A stretch of DNA of 64,000 nucleotides from Nocardioides sp. T2.26MG-1 (GCF_950101795.1 NZ_CATNLZ010000001.1:929133-993132), one strand, 5' to 3'; counted from the first letter of the stretch, positions 17,016-25,639 are shown. Numbers and translations: made by a program. Notes: generated from the letters alone by a model not told the origin.

Positions 17016-17285
17016 ATGGGTCTGGACAACGGCGGCTACAACACGCCCTACATCGACGTCGACGTCACGTCGATGCGTGACGCCGCACAGGAGCTTGCGG
17101 GCACGGCGAACCGGCTGGTCGACGACATCGACGCGCTGACGGACAAGGCGGCGCTCCCGCTGGGGACCTTCGCCCCTGACGCTGACGTCCACCGCGCGTA
17201 TGCCTTCTGGTGGGGCCGCTGGTCGGCGCTCGTCGAGACGGCGGAGCCGGCGATCCGCGGCGCCGCGACCACGACCGCCGAGGGC
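17016..17285 (+). CDS. WXG100-like small helical protein (C-terminus uncertain)
   Basis: About 90 residues are supported: MGLDNGGYNTPYIDVDVT, a helix (SMRDAAQELAGTANRLVDDI), then FWWGRW, which contains a W-x-G turn, and a second helix (SALVETAEPAIRGAATTTAE). This helix-WxG-helix plan is that of WXG100/ESX-type proteins exported by type VII systems, but no T7SS gene is present here. The frame does not stop cleanly: past 17285 it runs into codons of another frame at a C6 run, so the true end is unclear. The following gene would overlap or abut, suggesting a two-gene unit. Confidence 0.5.
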
Positions 17286-17289
17286 CCCC

Positions 17290-18010
17290 CTGTCCGTCAC
17301 CGACTCGGACATCGACGCCCTGCTGCAGGACTTCCTCGACTCCGAGCGCGCTCGCCGCCGGGGGTGCCGTTGGGCGTCGACCTGCTCGACGTGGCACCCC
17401 TCGGGCTCGCCGCAGCGACCTACGAGGCCTGGACCGGTGAAGCCGCCGACCTCGAGCCGCCAGCGGGCGACGTCGACGACGTGAACCCCCCGTGCTCTGG
17501 TGCTGGACCGACGACGATCCGACCCGGCTGGCCGCCGCTGTCGCCGCCGAGCTGCCCGACCACGAGGCCGACGCCGAGCAGGAGTACGGCACGCTGTCGC
17601 CGGTCGTCGTCCGACCGCCGGAGGGCGTCGTCGACCAGGCCGACCTCCTGAACGACCTGCGGACGGTGGCCGCCACCGGTGCGCCCGCGTGGGTGGGGCT
17701 GCTGCCGCGCGGTGGCGTCCTTCCGCCAGGGGTCGCGCCGGAGCTCCCCGAGTCGGGCGTCGTCGACCACCTCTGGCTTCGCCGCGACTGGGCCGGCGAC
17801 CTGCTCCCGGCCGTCGCCGACGCCCTGGCGGACGCGTCGACCGAGGAGGTCGCCGGCGTGCTGTTCATCACCGGACCCGACCCGCGCAGACCCGGGCCCG
17901 CCGACCTCGTCTGGACTCCGATGGTGCGCTACCAGCGCCTGGTCGCGGCGGCCGCGCTGCTCGGCGAACGACTGCGTGCCGATACCGCGGGGCCGGAGAT
18001 CGTGATCTGA
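17290..18010 (+). pseudogene. Hypothetical protein gene with two frame changes
   Basis: Coding-like sequence continues across three frames: SVTDSDIDALLQDFLDSERA (from 17293), then GVPLGVDLLDVAPLGLAA (from about 17361), then VLWCWTDDDPTRLAAAVAAE to the stop at 18010. The changes fall at a G5 run (17356-17362) and a C6 run (17486-17491), and in each case one added base would restore a single frame of about 240 residues. No start codon other than CTG (17290) is seen. The protein is acidic with a repeated hydrophobic/aspartate pattern and no recognised family. It sits directly after the WXG100-like gene and may be its partner, like immunity-type proteins, but this is inference. Confidence 0.5.
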
Positions 18011-18056
18011 CCATCGTGGGTCACGACGTGCCGACGATCTGGTGGCGTCGGGTACG

Positions 18057-19640
18057 TCACTTGCGACCGTCCACATCGTGGCCGTCCGCCCGCGGGGCGG
18101 TGTGCCTCGGCCCGCGCAGTGCTGTGTAGACGGCGAGCACGCCCATGACGGCGACGCCGACCCACATGGATTGCTGCCAACCCTCGATGTAGGACTCCCT
18201 CGCCGCGTCGAGAAGATACTGAGCCTGGGGGCCGGCACCGCCCGAGGCCTGCACCGCGGTGGCGATGCCCTCCCGGGCCGTGTCGGCCGTCTCGTCGGGG
18301 ACGCCCGTGAACCTCTCGTCGATGGCCTGGCGGTAGCCCGCCGTGAGGATGGCGCCCAGCATGGCGATGCCGAGCGCGGTGCCGAACTCTCGGGTCACGT
18401 CGTTGAGGGCCGAGGCGACGCCTTGCTTCTCTCGCGGAAGGGAGCGGGTGATGGCTTCGGTGGAGGGCACCATGGCCAGGCCCATTCCGACGCCCATGAC
18501 GACGATGCCGGGCAGGATCGACAGGTAGCCGTGCTCGACCGAGACGGTCGTCGCCATGAGGGCGAGCCCGGCGCCGGTCAGGGCGATTCCGGCGGTCATC
18601 GTCCGGCCTGGGGTGATCCGGGAGGTGAGGCGAGGCGCCAGGCCGGACGCCGCCATCATCGCGGCAGCCATCGGCATCAGCGCCGCCGCCGACAGGAGCG
18701 CCGACCAGTCGAGCACCGCCTGGAAGAACGGGAACAGGACCACGAACGTCCCCGACTGGACACCGAAGACGACGAGCAGCGTGATCGAGCCGCCGGACAG
18801 GCCGCGCTCGCGGAACAGTCGGATGTCCAGCAGGGAGGCGTCGCGGCGACGCAGCTCCCACAGGACGAAGCCGGCCGTTGCGATCAGCCCGACCGCGAGG
18901 ACGGCCAGCGTCTCCGGCTCGGTCCAGCCGCGCTCGGGCCCCTCCTGCAGGACGAAGACCAGGCCGCTCACGGCGACGACGGACACCAGCGCTCCGACGG
19001 AGTCGAAGGTGTGGGCGGGCCGCTCGCGGGAGTTCGGTACCGTCACCATGGTCATGGCCAGGGCCACGACGACCAGGACGATGGGCAGCGTGAACAGCCA
19101 GCGCCAATCGGCGATGTCGACGAGCAGGGCGGCCAGGAACATCCCGAGGATTCCTCCGCCACCAGCGACGCCGGTCCAGACCCCGATGGCCTTCCCCCGC
19201 TGATCCTCCGGGAAGGTCGACGTGATCACGGCCAGGGTGACGGGCATGATGATGGCAGCGCCGACACCGCCGGCCACGCGCGCGGTCAGCATCACCTCGG
19301 CGCTCGGGGCCAGGCTCGCCACGACGCTGGCGGCGCCGAAGATGCCCAGCCCCGCGATCAGCATCGGCCTGCGTCCCAATCGGTCACCGATCGCGCCGAG
19401 CGGCAGCAACAGGGCCGACAGCGAGAGCGTGTAGATGTTGATGATCCACAGCACCGTGGACTGGGAGGTCTCCAGGTCGACGGCGATCTCGGTCTGGGCG
19501 ACGTTCAAGCCTGAGACGGAGGCGATGACGGCCATCAACGCCATCGAGACGGTGATCAGGATCCAGCGCAATCGGCGGGCATCCGGTGCGTCCTCGACGG
19601 CTCCATCCGTCGGCGCCACCTGTGCACGGTCGGTACTCAT
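18057..19640 (-). CDS. MFS drug exporter, DHA2 (EmrB/QacA) family
   Basis: This 527-residue protein has about 14 hydrophobic segments, the DHA2 number, with the MFS loop motif GDRLGRRPML and the exporter motif C-like ARVAGGVGAAIIMPVTLAVI. It should pump hydrophobic compounds out using H+. A near-match to the ECF41 promoter (TGTCACA-N16-CTTC) lies 54 nt upstream of its ATG, pointing away from the divergent sigma gene. This places the exporter in the likely sigma regulon. The C-terminal 20 residues are polar and cytosolic. Confidence 0.92.
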   Translation of the reverse strand: MSTDRAQVAPTDGAVEDAPDARRLRWILITVSMALMAVIASVSGLNVAQTEIAVDLETSQSTVLWIINIYTLSLSALLLPLGAIGDRLGRRPMLIAGLGIFGAASVVASLAPSAEVMLTARVAGGVGAAIIMPVTLAVITSTFPEDQRGKAIGVWTGVAGGGGILGMFLAALLVDIADWRWLFTLPIVLVVVALAMTMVTVPNSRERPAHTFDSVGALVSVVAVSGLVFVLQEGPERGWTEPETLAVLAVGLIATAGFVLWELRRRDASLLDIRLFRERGLSGGSITLLVVFGVQSGTFVVLFPFFQAVLDWSALLSAAALMPMAAAMMAASGLAPRLTSRITPGRTMTAGIALTGAGLALMATTVSVEHGYLSILPGIVVMGVGMGLAMVPSTEAITRSLPREKQGVASALNDVTREFGTALGIAMLGAILTAGYRQAIDERFTGVPDETADTAREGIATAVQASGGAGPQAQYLLDAARESYIEGWQQSMWVGVAVMGVLAVYTALRGPRHTAPRADGHDVDGRK

Positions 19641-19694
19641 GGCTTCCTCTCAGTTGCTCGTGGAGTCGAATGCAGTGGCAGACGACGGACAGAA

Positions 19695-19721
19695 GAAGCC
19701 GATGAGCCATCCGGTGTGACA
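19695..19721 (-). promoter_or_regulatory. ECF41-type promoter (one mismatch) for the MFS gene
   Basis: On the minus strand TGTCACA (19721-19715) is followed after exactly 16 nt by CTTC (19698-19695), against the ECF41 consensus TGTCACA-N16-CGTC. It lies 54 nt before the MFS start codon. Confidence 0.6.
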
Positions 19722-19755
19722 GTCGGCCGCTGTGGGCATCACGACGGCGCGCCGA

Positions 19756-19782
19756 TGTCACACGGCGGCCGTGGTCGACGTC
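19756..19782 (+). promoter_or_regulatory. ECF41-type promoter, autoregulation of the sigma gene
   Basis: TGTCACA (19756-19762), 16 nt, CGTC (19779-19782), an exact match to the published ECF41 promoter pattern, 41 nt before the GTG start of the sigma factor gene. Autoregulation is usual for this group. Confidence 0.8.
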
Positions 19783-19823
19783 ATATGCCTGGAACGGTCG
19801 ACCATGAGCAACCAGGAGGTCCC

Positions 19824-20768
19824 GTGAACGAGCCGCTCGAGCCCGGTGGGCGAGCCATGGACGGCGAGGACCGCCGCCCGGAGGCCCGGATCGGCTCAGC
19901 CACGCAGGCCTTCGTGACCCACCGCAACCTGCTGTTCACCGTCGCCTACGAGATGCTCGGCTCGGCCGCCGACGCCGAGGACGTGCTGCAGGAGACCTGG
20001 TTGCGATGGGTACGCGTCGATCTCGACGCCGTGCGTGACCAGCGCGCCTACCTGATCCGGATCACCACCCGCGAGGCCTTGACCCGTCTGCGCACCCTCC
20101 GCCGACGCAAGGAGTCGTACGTCGGCCCCTGGCTGCCGGAGCCCCTGCTGACGGCCCCCGACGTGGCGCACGACGTCGAACTCGCCGACAGCGTCTCGAT
20201 GGCGATGCTGATGGTGCTGGAGACCCTCACGCCGACCGAGCGGGCGGTGTTCGTGCTCCGCGAGGTGTTCGACCTGAACTACGACGACATCGCGGCGGCC
20301 GTCGGCAAGAACGCCGCCGCAGTCCGCCAGACCGCGCACCGGGCACGAGCGCATGTCGCGGCGAGGCGACCGCGCGGGGACGCGTCTCCGGCAGAGATCC
20401 GACGAGCGCTCGAGGCGTTCCAGCTGGCGATCGAGACCGGCGACCTGCAAGGACTGATGAACATCCTCGCCCCGGACGTCGTCGCCCTGGGCGATGGTGG
20501 TGGACTCGCCAAGGCGGCGCTGCGACCCATGGTGGGTGCTGACCGAGTCGCTCGCATGCTCGAGGTCGGCCTGCCCAGGGTCGGCGGCGAGCTGGCTGCG
20601 CAGCCCGCCCAGATCAACGGTGGGCCGGCACTGATCATCCGGCTCGACGGACGGATCGACCACGTGCTCTCCATCAGGATCGACGACGGGATGATCGGCG
20701 GCATCTACATCGTGCGCAATCCCGAGAAGCTCTCGCGCGTCGAGCGGGAGACCGTCGTCAGTCGCTGA
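19824..20768 (+). CDS. ECF41 family RNA polymerase sigma factor (SigJ-like) with SnoaL-type C-terminal domain
   Basis: This 314-residue protein has sigma region 2 (about 25-95, LLFTVAYEMLGSAADAEDVL), region 4 (about 130-180, LTPTERAVFVLREVF) and a C-terminal SnoaL-like domain (195-314). The ECF41 hallmarks are present: WLPEPL (103-108) in the linker, DGGG (224-227) and NPEKL (299-303, usually NPDKL). In this group the C-terminal domain replaces an anti-sigma factor and tunes activity. The GTG start at 19824 follows AGGAGGT. Earlier in-frame codons precede the promoter and are excluded. An exact ECF41 promoter lies upstream, and matching promoters serve neighbouring genes. Confidence 0.93.
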   Translation: MNEPLEPGGRAMDGEDRRPEARIGSATQAFVTHRNLLFTVAYEMLGSAADAEDVLQETWLRWVRVDLDAVRDQRAYLIRITTREALTRLRTLRRRKESYVGPWLPEPLLTAPDVAHDVELADSVSMAMLMVLETLTPTERAVFVLREVFDLNYDDIAAAVGKNAAAVRQTAHRARAHVAARRPRGDASPAEIRRALEAFQLAIETGDLQGLMNILAPDVVALGDGGGLAKAALRPMVGADRVARMLEVGLPRVGGELAAQPAQINGGPALIIRLDGRIDHVLSIRIDDGMIGGIYIVRNPEKLSRVERETVVSR

Positions 20769-20846
20769 CCCGCGCCGCAGGCGACGGGTGCCAGTGAGCA
20801 CGAGCCGCTCGGCCGAACGGTCGACCGGAGCGGGCCGGGAGGACCA

Positions 20847-21749
20847 ATGCACCTGATATCGGCACCGACCAACCTCGGCCTGCGGCCTCCCGAGCCCGGG
20901 GCAGTGCCCGGCACGGCGAAGGCGCCCGAGGCGCTCCGAGAAGCGGGCTTGTACACCCGCCTCTCCTCGCTGGGCGCCGTCGACAAGGGGGTGGTCCTCC
21001 CGGGTCGGTACGTCGACGCGGCCGTGCCGCCGGGACGAGTCCGCAACCAGGAGGCGATCGTCGATCACACCAAGCGCACCGCTGACCGTGTCGGCGCGGC
21101 GCTCCGGGAAGGCGTGCCGTGCCTCGTGCTCGGCGGCGACTGCAGCGTCCTGCTGGGCGTCGGGCTCGCCCTCGCTCGCGCGGGTGCGGGCGAGTACGGG
21201 CTCGTGCACATCGACGGACACACCGACTTCCGCGGCCCGCACAACAGCGACGCCTACGGAGCCGTCGCCGGCGAAGACCTGGCCGTGGTCACCGGCCGCC
21301 ACCTCGACGAGCTCTCGAACATCGAGGAGCGCGGCCCCTACTTCGACGTTCGGCGCACCGTCCACGTCGGTCATCGCGACGACGACGAGCACGCGGAGCA
21401 GCTCCGGGACCTGCTTGCCCACGTCATCTCCAGCCGGACGGTCGTCGCGGAGGGAGCCGCCACCGTCGGTGACCGGATCGCCGCTCACTTCGCGCAGAGT
21501 TCGGCGGGCTACTGGCTGCACATCGACCTGGACGTGCTGGATCCGAAGCTGATGCCGGCTGTCGACAGCCCTGACCCGGGCGGCCTCGATGCCGGCGCGC
21601 TCACCGAGCTGCTGGCTGCGCTCGCCCGGGACGCCGTCGGCGCGTCTGTCTGCATCTTCGACCCGGACCTGGATCCGAGCGGCCACCTCGCCCACCTGGT
21701 CTCCGACATCGTGGTGGCCGGACTCGCGGACCTGGGGTTGAGCCACTGA
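20847..21749 (+). CDS. Arginase/agmatinase (ureohydrolase) family protein
   Basis: This 300-residue protein has ureohydrolase motifs: GGDCS (96-100), HIDGHTDF (121-128), HIDLDVLDP (about 224-232) and SPDPGGLDAG. The two Asp/His clusters that hold two Mn ions are kept, but the first ligand, normally His in GGDHS, is Cys99, and the second motif is DGHTD rather than DAHAD. It may be an arginase-family enzyme with changed substrate or metal preference. The gene starts 78 nt after the sigma factor gene in the same direction and is probably read from the same ECF41 promoter. Confidence 0.82.
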   Translation: MHLISAPTNLGLRPPEPGAVPGTAKAPEALREAGLYTRLSSLGAVDKGVVLPGRYVDAAVPPGRVRNQEAIVDHTKRTADRVGAALREGVPCLVLGGDCSVLLGVGLALARAGAGEYGLVHIDGHTDFRGPHNSDAYGAVAGEDLAVVTGRHLDELSNIEERGPYFDVRRTVHVGHRDDDEHAEQLRDLLAHVISSRTVVAEGAATVGDRIAAHFAQSSAGYWLHIDLDVLDPKLMPAVDSPDPGGLDAGALTELLAALARDAVGASVCIFDPDLDPSGHLAHLVSDIVVAGLADLGLSH

Positions 21750-21788
21750 CCCTGGCGCATGCCAGGCGCGGCCGACGGCCGCGAACCG

Positions 21789-22139
21789 TCACGATGGCGC
21801 GCGGCGATCCTCGACGCGGACCAACGTCGTGTACGTGGTGGCGTCGACCTCGGCGAGGTGGAAGGGCCCCGGCGGGGCCTGGCCCGCGAAGGAAGCGAAG
21901 ACGGCCGCCAGCGCGGGGCGGCGGCGGTCTCGCAGGCTCCGCTCGAGCAGGGAGATCCATCGCCGGTCGAACGGGACGGGGGAGCGGACGACGAACCTCC
22001 AGTGGTCGGCGTGCTCCACGGTCACCAGGTCGTCGCGCCACAACCTGAGGACGCGCTCGGCCGGCGGCAGGTGGTGATGGCCGGGGAACCCCAGCTCCGG
22101 GTGGGCGAAGTCGATCGATCGGCCGGGCTCGACGACCAT
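21789..22139 (-). CDS. Hypothetical protein, 116 residues
   Basis: The frame starts MVVEPGRSIDFAHPELGFPG and ends with LAEVDATTYTTLVRVEDRRA. It has regular alternation of charged and hydrophobic residues, including RVLRLWRDDLVTVEHADHW and FDRRWISLLERSL, that reads like a real folded protein. No family was recognised. The ATG at 22139 was chosen because upstream codons become a long Arg-rich shadow of the cytochrome b gene. It lies 195 nt downstream of that gene on the same strand and may be co-transcribed. The gap 22140-22333 shows no other feature. Confidence 0.55.
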   Translation of the reverse strand: MVVEPGRSIDFAHPELGFPGHHHLPPAERVLRLWRDDLVTVEHADHWRFVVRSPVPFDRRWISLLERSLRDRRRPALAAVFASFAGQAPPGPFHLAEVDATTYTTLVRVEDRRAPS

Positions 22140-22333
22140 CCGAAGGAGCGGGACCCTGGCGGGTCCCCGCCGTCTCCGCGCCCCCCGCCCACGCGTCAGG
22201 TAGCCGAGCTGGTGGGCGGTGATCTCCTCGCTGTGCGCGACTCGCGGCCGCCTGCCGTCGACCAGGGTGAGCGGCGGCGCACCGGTCGTACCCCTGGGCA
22301 CGCGCAACGCGCCGGCGCCGCGCCCCCGCCGGG

Positions 22334-24088
22334 TCAGCACTCGTCCTCCAGATGCGGGTGCGCGTGCCGCTCGCCGGCCTCCCGGGACCCGACGGTGTGC
22401 TCGGCGGGTTCCCGGTCGTCGCCCTCCGGGTGGCGCCGAGCGGCCAGGACCTCCTCGGCGGCGGGCTCGTCGACGTTGTCGGCGAACATCAGCTCGGACA
22501 GCCTGTGTCGCAGCCGATCCGTCGGGTGGCCGCGTCGGGGAATGCCGTGCAGGTCCGTCTTCGGCGGCGGGTCGATCGGCTTCGGCCGCCCATGTGCAGT
22601 GAGGATGTAGGCCCGGTCCCTCGGCAAGGGGCGATGCGCCTCGCTGTAGCCACCGCTCGGTGAGCGGACGATGACGCCGGTCTCGACGCCGTGGACGAGG
22701 CGGTCCCGGTCGGCACGCTGCAGCGCGATGCACCAGCGTTTGGTGATGGCGAAGGCGATGGGCGGCCCTACGACGATCAGGACCCGGAGGGCGTAGGTGA
22801 TCTCGTTGATCGACAGGTGCAGCTTGATCGCGATGATGTCGTTGCCGCCGGCGGCCCAGGCGATCCCGTAGAAGGTCATCAGTGACACCACGAACGCCGT
22901 CCTCGTGGCGGCGTCCCGAGGCCTCTGCAACAGGTGGTGCTCCTGCTTGTCGCCCGTGACCCACGCCTCGACGAACGGCAGCATCGTCACCACCAGAAGC
23001 AGGGCGGGAGGCGCGACGAGGATCGGGAGCAGGATGTTCCACGAGATCGTGTACTCGCCGAACAGGTGCGTCTCGAGTCCGGGCATGATCCGCAGCAGGC
23101 CGTCCGGCCACCCCATGTACCAGTCGGGCTGGACGCCTGCGGTGATCTTGCTGGGGTCGTACGGCCCGTACTTCCACACCGGGTTGATGGAGACGAGGGC
23201 ACCGAGAACGGTGAGGACGCCGAACACGATGAGGAAGAAGCCGCCGGCCTTGGCCATGTAGACCGGGAAGAACGGGTAGCCGACCACATTGCCGTTCGTC
23301 CTGCCGGGACCTGGCCACTGCGTGTGCTTGTGGTAGACGACCAGGATGAGGTGAACCGCCACGAGCGCGAGCAACAGCCCCGGGATCAGCAGCACGTGGA
23401 AGATGTAGAGCCGGGAGATGATCGCGTCACCTGGGAACTCGCCGCCGAAGGTGAGGAACGACAGGTACGTGCCGACGACCGGGGTCGCCTTCAGGAACCC
23501 GTCGAGCGCGCGCAGCCCCGTGCCCGAGAGCAGGTCGTCGGGCAGCGAGTAGCCGAAGAATCCCTCGAGCGTGCCGAGGAGCAACATCGTGCACCCGACC
23601 ACCCAGTTGACCTCGCGCGGCTTGCGGAAGCTGCCGGTCAGGGCGTGGCGCACCAGGTGGATCAGCATCGCCGCGATGAAGATGTGCGCGGACCAGTGGT
23701 GGATCTGCCGGATCAGCAGCCCACCCCGGACGTCGAAGGAGATCTCCAGCGTCGAGGCGAACGCACGTGACATCTCGATCCCACGCAACGGCTCGTAGGA
23801 GCCTTGGTAGCGGGTCTCGGCCATGCTCGGGTCGAACCAGAACGTCAGGAAGATGCCGGTGACCAGCAGGACCGTGAAGCTCCACAGCGCGAGCTCGCCG
23901 AAGAGGAACGACCAGTGGTCGGGAAAGACCTTCCGCAACGAGAAGATGCGCCGGTTGAACTTGGCCAGCCCGAGGCGCTCGTCGGCCCAGGTGCCGACGG
24001 TCCCGGCGCGGCTGTGGGCGCTTGGCGTGGCAGGTTCGGTCCCATTGGTCGAGGCGACCCGGGCTGTGGCATCTGCCGCCGATGGCAT
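22334..24088 (-). CDS. Orphan cytochrome b subunit of bc1-type complex (QcrB-like)
   Basis: This 584-residue protein is a cytochrome b: N-terminal four-helix heme domain with the ligand region RQIHHWSAHIF...H144, a second pair around His231 and His246, and a Qo-site PDWY (actinobacterial form of PEWY) in VQPDWYMGWPDGLLRIMPG. A long polar C-terminal tail (about 120-150 residues, rich in Arg, Pro and Glu) follows the last helix, as in actinobacterial QcrB. The usual partners qcrC and qcrA are absent. ATG at 24088 follows GAGGAG. An exact ECF41 promoter lies 39 nt upstream, so it is likely an alternative, sigma-controlled cytochrome b. Confidence 0.92.
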   Translation of the reverse strand: MPSAADATARVASTNGTEPATPSAHSRAGTVGTWADERLGLAKFNRRIFSLRKVFPDHWSFLFGELALWSFTVLLVTGIFLTFWFDPSMAETRYQGSYEPLRGIEMSRAFASTLEISFDVRGGLLIRQIHHWSAHIFIAAMLIHLVRHALTGSFRKPREVNWVVGCTMLLLGTLEGFFGYSLPDDLLSGTGLRALDGFLKATPVVGTYLSFLTFGGEFPGDAIISRLYIFHVLLIPGLLLALVAVHLILVVYHKHTQWPGPGRTNGNVVGYPFFPVYMAKAGGFFLIVFGVLTVLGALVSINPVWKYGPYDPSKITAGVQPDWYMGWPDGLLRIMPGLETHLFGEYTISWNILLPILVAPPALLLVVTMLPFVEAWVTGDKQEHHLLQRPRDAATRTAFVVSLMTFYGIAWAAGGNDIIAIKLHLSINEITYALRVLIVVGPPIAFAITKRWCIALQRADRDRLVHGVETGVIVRSPSGGYSEAHRPLPRDRAYILTAHGRPKPIDPPPKTDLHGIPRRGHPTDRLRHRLSELMFADNVDEPAAEEVLAARRHPEGDDREPAEHTVGSREAGERHAHPHLEDEC

Positions 24089-24126
24089 GTGTGACTCCTC
24101 GCGTGAGAACTTCCCGCCACACACGA

Positions 24127-24153
24127 GACGACCGATTCCGCGAGTTTGTGACA
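24127..24153 (-). promoter_or_regulatory. ECF41-type promoter for the cytochrome b gene
   Basis: Minus-strand TGTCACA (24153-24147), 16 nt, CGTC (24130-24127): an exact match to the ECF41 pattern. It is 38 nt before the ATG at 24088 and back-to-back with the plus-strand copy at 24215. Confidence 0.8.
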
Positions 24154-24214
24154 TCCCTGGACGGGTCGTCGCAGCCGGGTGTGGCCGCCCGAAGGCCGGC
24201 CGAGCCCGCCGAGA

Positions 24215-24241
24215 TGTCACAAACGGGACGGTTGCAGCGTC
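24215..24241 (+). promoter_or_regulatory. ECF41-type promoter for the membrane protein/NmrA operon
   Basis: TGTCACA (24215-24221), 16 nt, CGTC (24238-24241), an exact match, 54 nt before the ATG at 24296. Together with 24127-24153 it forms a divergent pair of sigma-dependent promoters in one 207-bp gap. Confidence 0.8.
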
Positions 24242-24295
24242 TTCTGCAGCGCGAGCCTCGACCACCGATGCCCGCTGCCCAGGACGGAGGCCCCG

Positions 24296-24697
24296 ATGTC
24301 GGACCACTCGCGCGTGCTCGCCGGAGTCTTGCTGCTGTCCCTGGTCACCGTCGAGCTCGGCGGGCTCTACGTGTTCTCGATCCTCAGCAGGAGGGTGCCG
24401 GCAACGCCGTTCCAGGAGCGGTTCGCGCGCGCCGGGCACGCCCACGCCGGCGTGTTGCTGATCCTCAGCCTGGTCAACCTCCTCTACGTCGAGCTGATCG
24501 ATCTGGGCGGTCCTTGGGTCTGGCTTGCGCGCGCCGGGATCCCGAGCGCCGCCCTCCTGATGCCCGCGGGATTCTTCCTCGCCGCCGCCGGGGCGGGTCG
24601 CACGCGACCCAATGGCTTCGTCGTGCTGCTGCCCGTCGGCGGTGTCGTGCTCGCCGTCGGCCTGCTGACGACCGGTGTCGGGCTGCTGACCGCATAG
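24296..24697 (+). CDS. Four-helix membrane protein of unknown function
   Basis: This 133-residue protein has four hydrophobic segments (about 6-28, 50-70, 75-98 and 105-130) with a short polar loop (RVPATPFQERFARAGHAHAG) that carries two His residues at the start of helix 2. ATG at 24296 follows GGAGG with good spacing. Its own exact ECF41 promoter starts 81 nt upstream. The conserved-looking GHAHAGVLL motif is seen in small membrane proteins of redox or heme-linked operons, but I cannot name the family. The NmrA-like gene follows 49 nt later. Confidence 0.72.
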   Translation: MSDHSRVLAGVLLLSLVTVELGGLYVFSILSRRVPATPFQERFARAGHAHAGVLLILSLVNLLYVELIDLGGPWVWLARAGIPSAALLMPAGFFLAAAGAGRTRPNGFVVLLPVGGVVLAVGLLTTGVGLLTA

Positions 24698-24746
24698 CGA
24701 CCGACGGGGTCGCGCCAGGGAGGAACCACGAGAGAGGACTCAGGAG

Positions 24747-25568
24747 ATGTACTTGGTGACCGGTGCCACCGGGAACGTCGGATCAGAGGTGGTCAAGGCG
24801 CTCGCAGCCGCAGGTGAGCCCGTGCGCGGCCTGGTGCGCCGGCCGGGAGGGATCCCTGGCGCCCAGGTGGTCGTCGGCGACCTCGCCGATCCGGACTCGA
24901 TGTCCGAGGCGCTGGCCGGCGTCCGCGCCGTGTTCCTCCTGCCAGGGTTCGCCGGCCTCCCGCGGACCCTCCGGCTCGCCGGGGAGGCCGGGGTCGAACG
25001 CGTCGTGCTGCTGTCGGGAGGATCGGCGGCGAGCGGGGACACGACCAATGCCGTGGCCCGCTACATGATCGAGTCCGAGCGTGCGGTCGAGGAGTCGGGA
25101 CTCCGCTGGACATTCGTCCGCTCCGGGGCGTTCATGTCGAACGCGCTGCGATGGCGTCCACAGCTGGCGGCCGGCGACGAGGTGCGGGTCTCGTTCCCCA
25201 CGGTGCCCGCAGCGGTCATCGATCCCTTCGACGTCGCCGCCGTCGTCACGGAGGCACTTCTGGGTGATGGGCATGCAGGAGCCGTCTACCGGGTCTCTGG
25301 GCCGGAGTCGATGCTGCCCGAGGCTCAGGTGGCCGTGCTCGGCCAGGTGCTGGGCAGAGACCTGCGGTGCGTGGGGCTCAGCAACGGAGCGGCTCGGGTG
25401 GAGATGGAGGCATCGATGCCGCGCGAGTACGTCGAGGCGTTCTTCAGCTTCTACGTCGACGGGACGCTCGACGAGTCCGAGGTGCTGCCCACGGTTGAGG
25501 AGGTGACCGGCCGGCGGCCGCGCACGTTCGAGCAGTGGGCACGCGCGCACGCCGCGGAGTTCGCCTGA
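24747..25568 (+). CDS. NmrA-like / atypical SDR NAD(P)-binding protein
   Basis: This 273-residue protein has an N-terminal Rossmann motif TGATGNVGSEVV (5-16), then LVRRPGG, DLADPDSM and a ...FVRSGAFMSN strand, as in NmrA/NAD(P)H:quinone reductase-like atypical SDRs. The catalytic YxxxK of classical SDRs is not in place, so it may be a redox-sensing or quinone-type reductase. It follows the four-helix membrane protein and is probably part of the same ECF41-controlled transcript. A GGAG precedes the ATG. Confidence 0.85.
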   Translation: MYLVTGATGNVGSEVVKALAAAGEPVRGLVRRPGGIPGAQVVVGDLADPDSMSEALAGVRAVFLLPGFAGLPRTLRLAGEAGVERVVLLSGGSAASGDTTNAVARYMIESERAVEESGLRWTFVRSGAFMSNALRWRPQLAAGDEVRVSFPTVPAAVIDPFDVAAVVTEALLGDGHAGAVYRVSGPESMLPEAQVAVLGQVLGRDLRCVGLSNGAARVEMEASMPREYVEAFFSFYVDGTLDESEVLPTVEEVTGRRPRTFEQWARAHAAEFA

Positions 25569-25639
25569 GCCGACGAGAGACACCGGCTCAGCCGCCGAGA
25601 GGCGAGGGCAGCACCGCGGTCGCGGGTTAGGTTGTCGAG

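Noticed and set aside
22140..23318. Long in-frame N-terminal extension of the 116-residue hypothetical gene
   Set aside because: The extension is antisense/shifted sequence of the cytochrome b gene, with Arg- and Pro-rich shadow composition.
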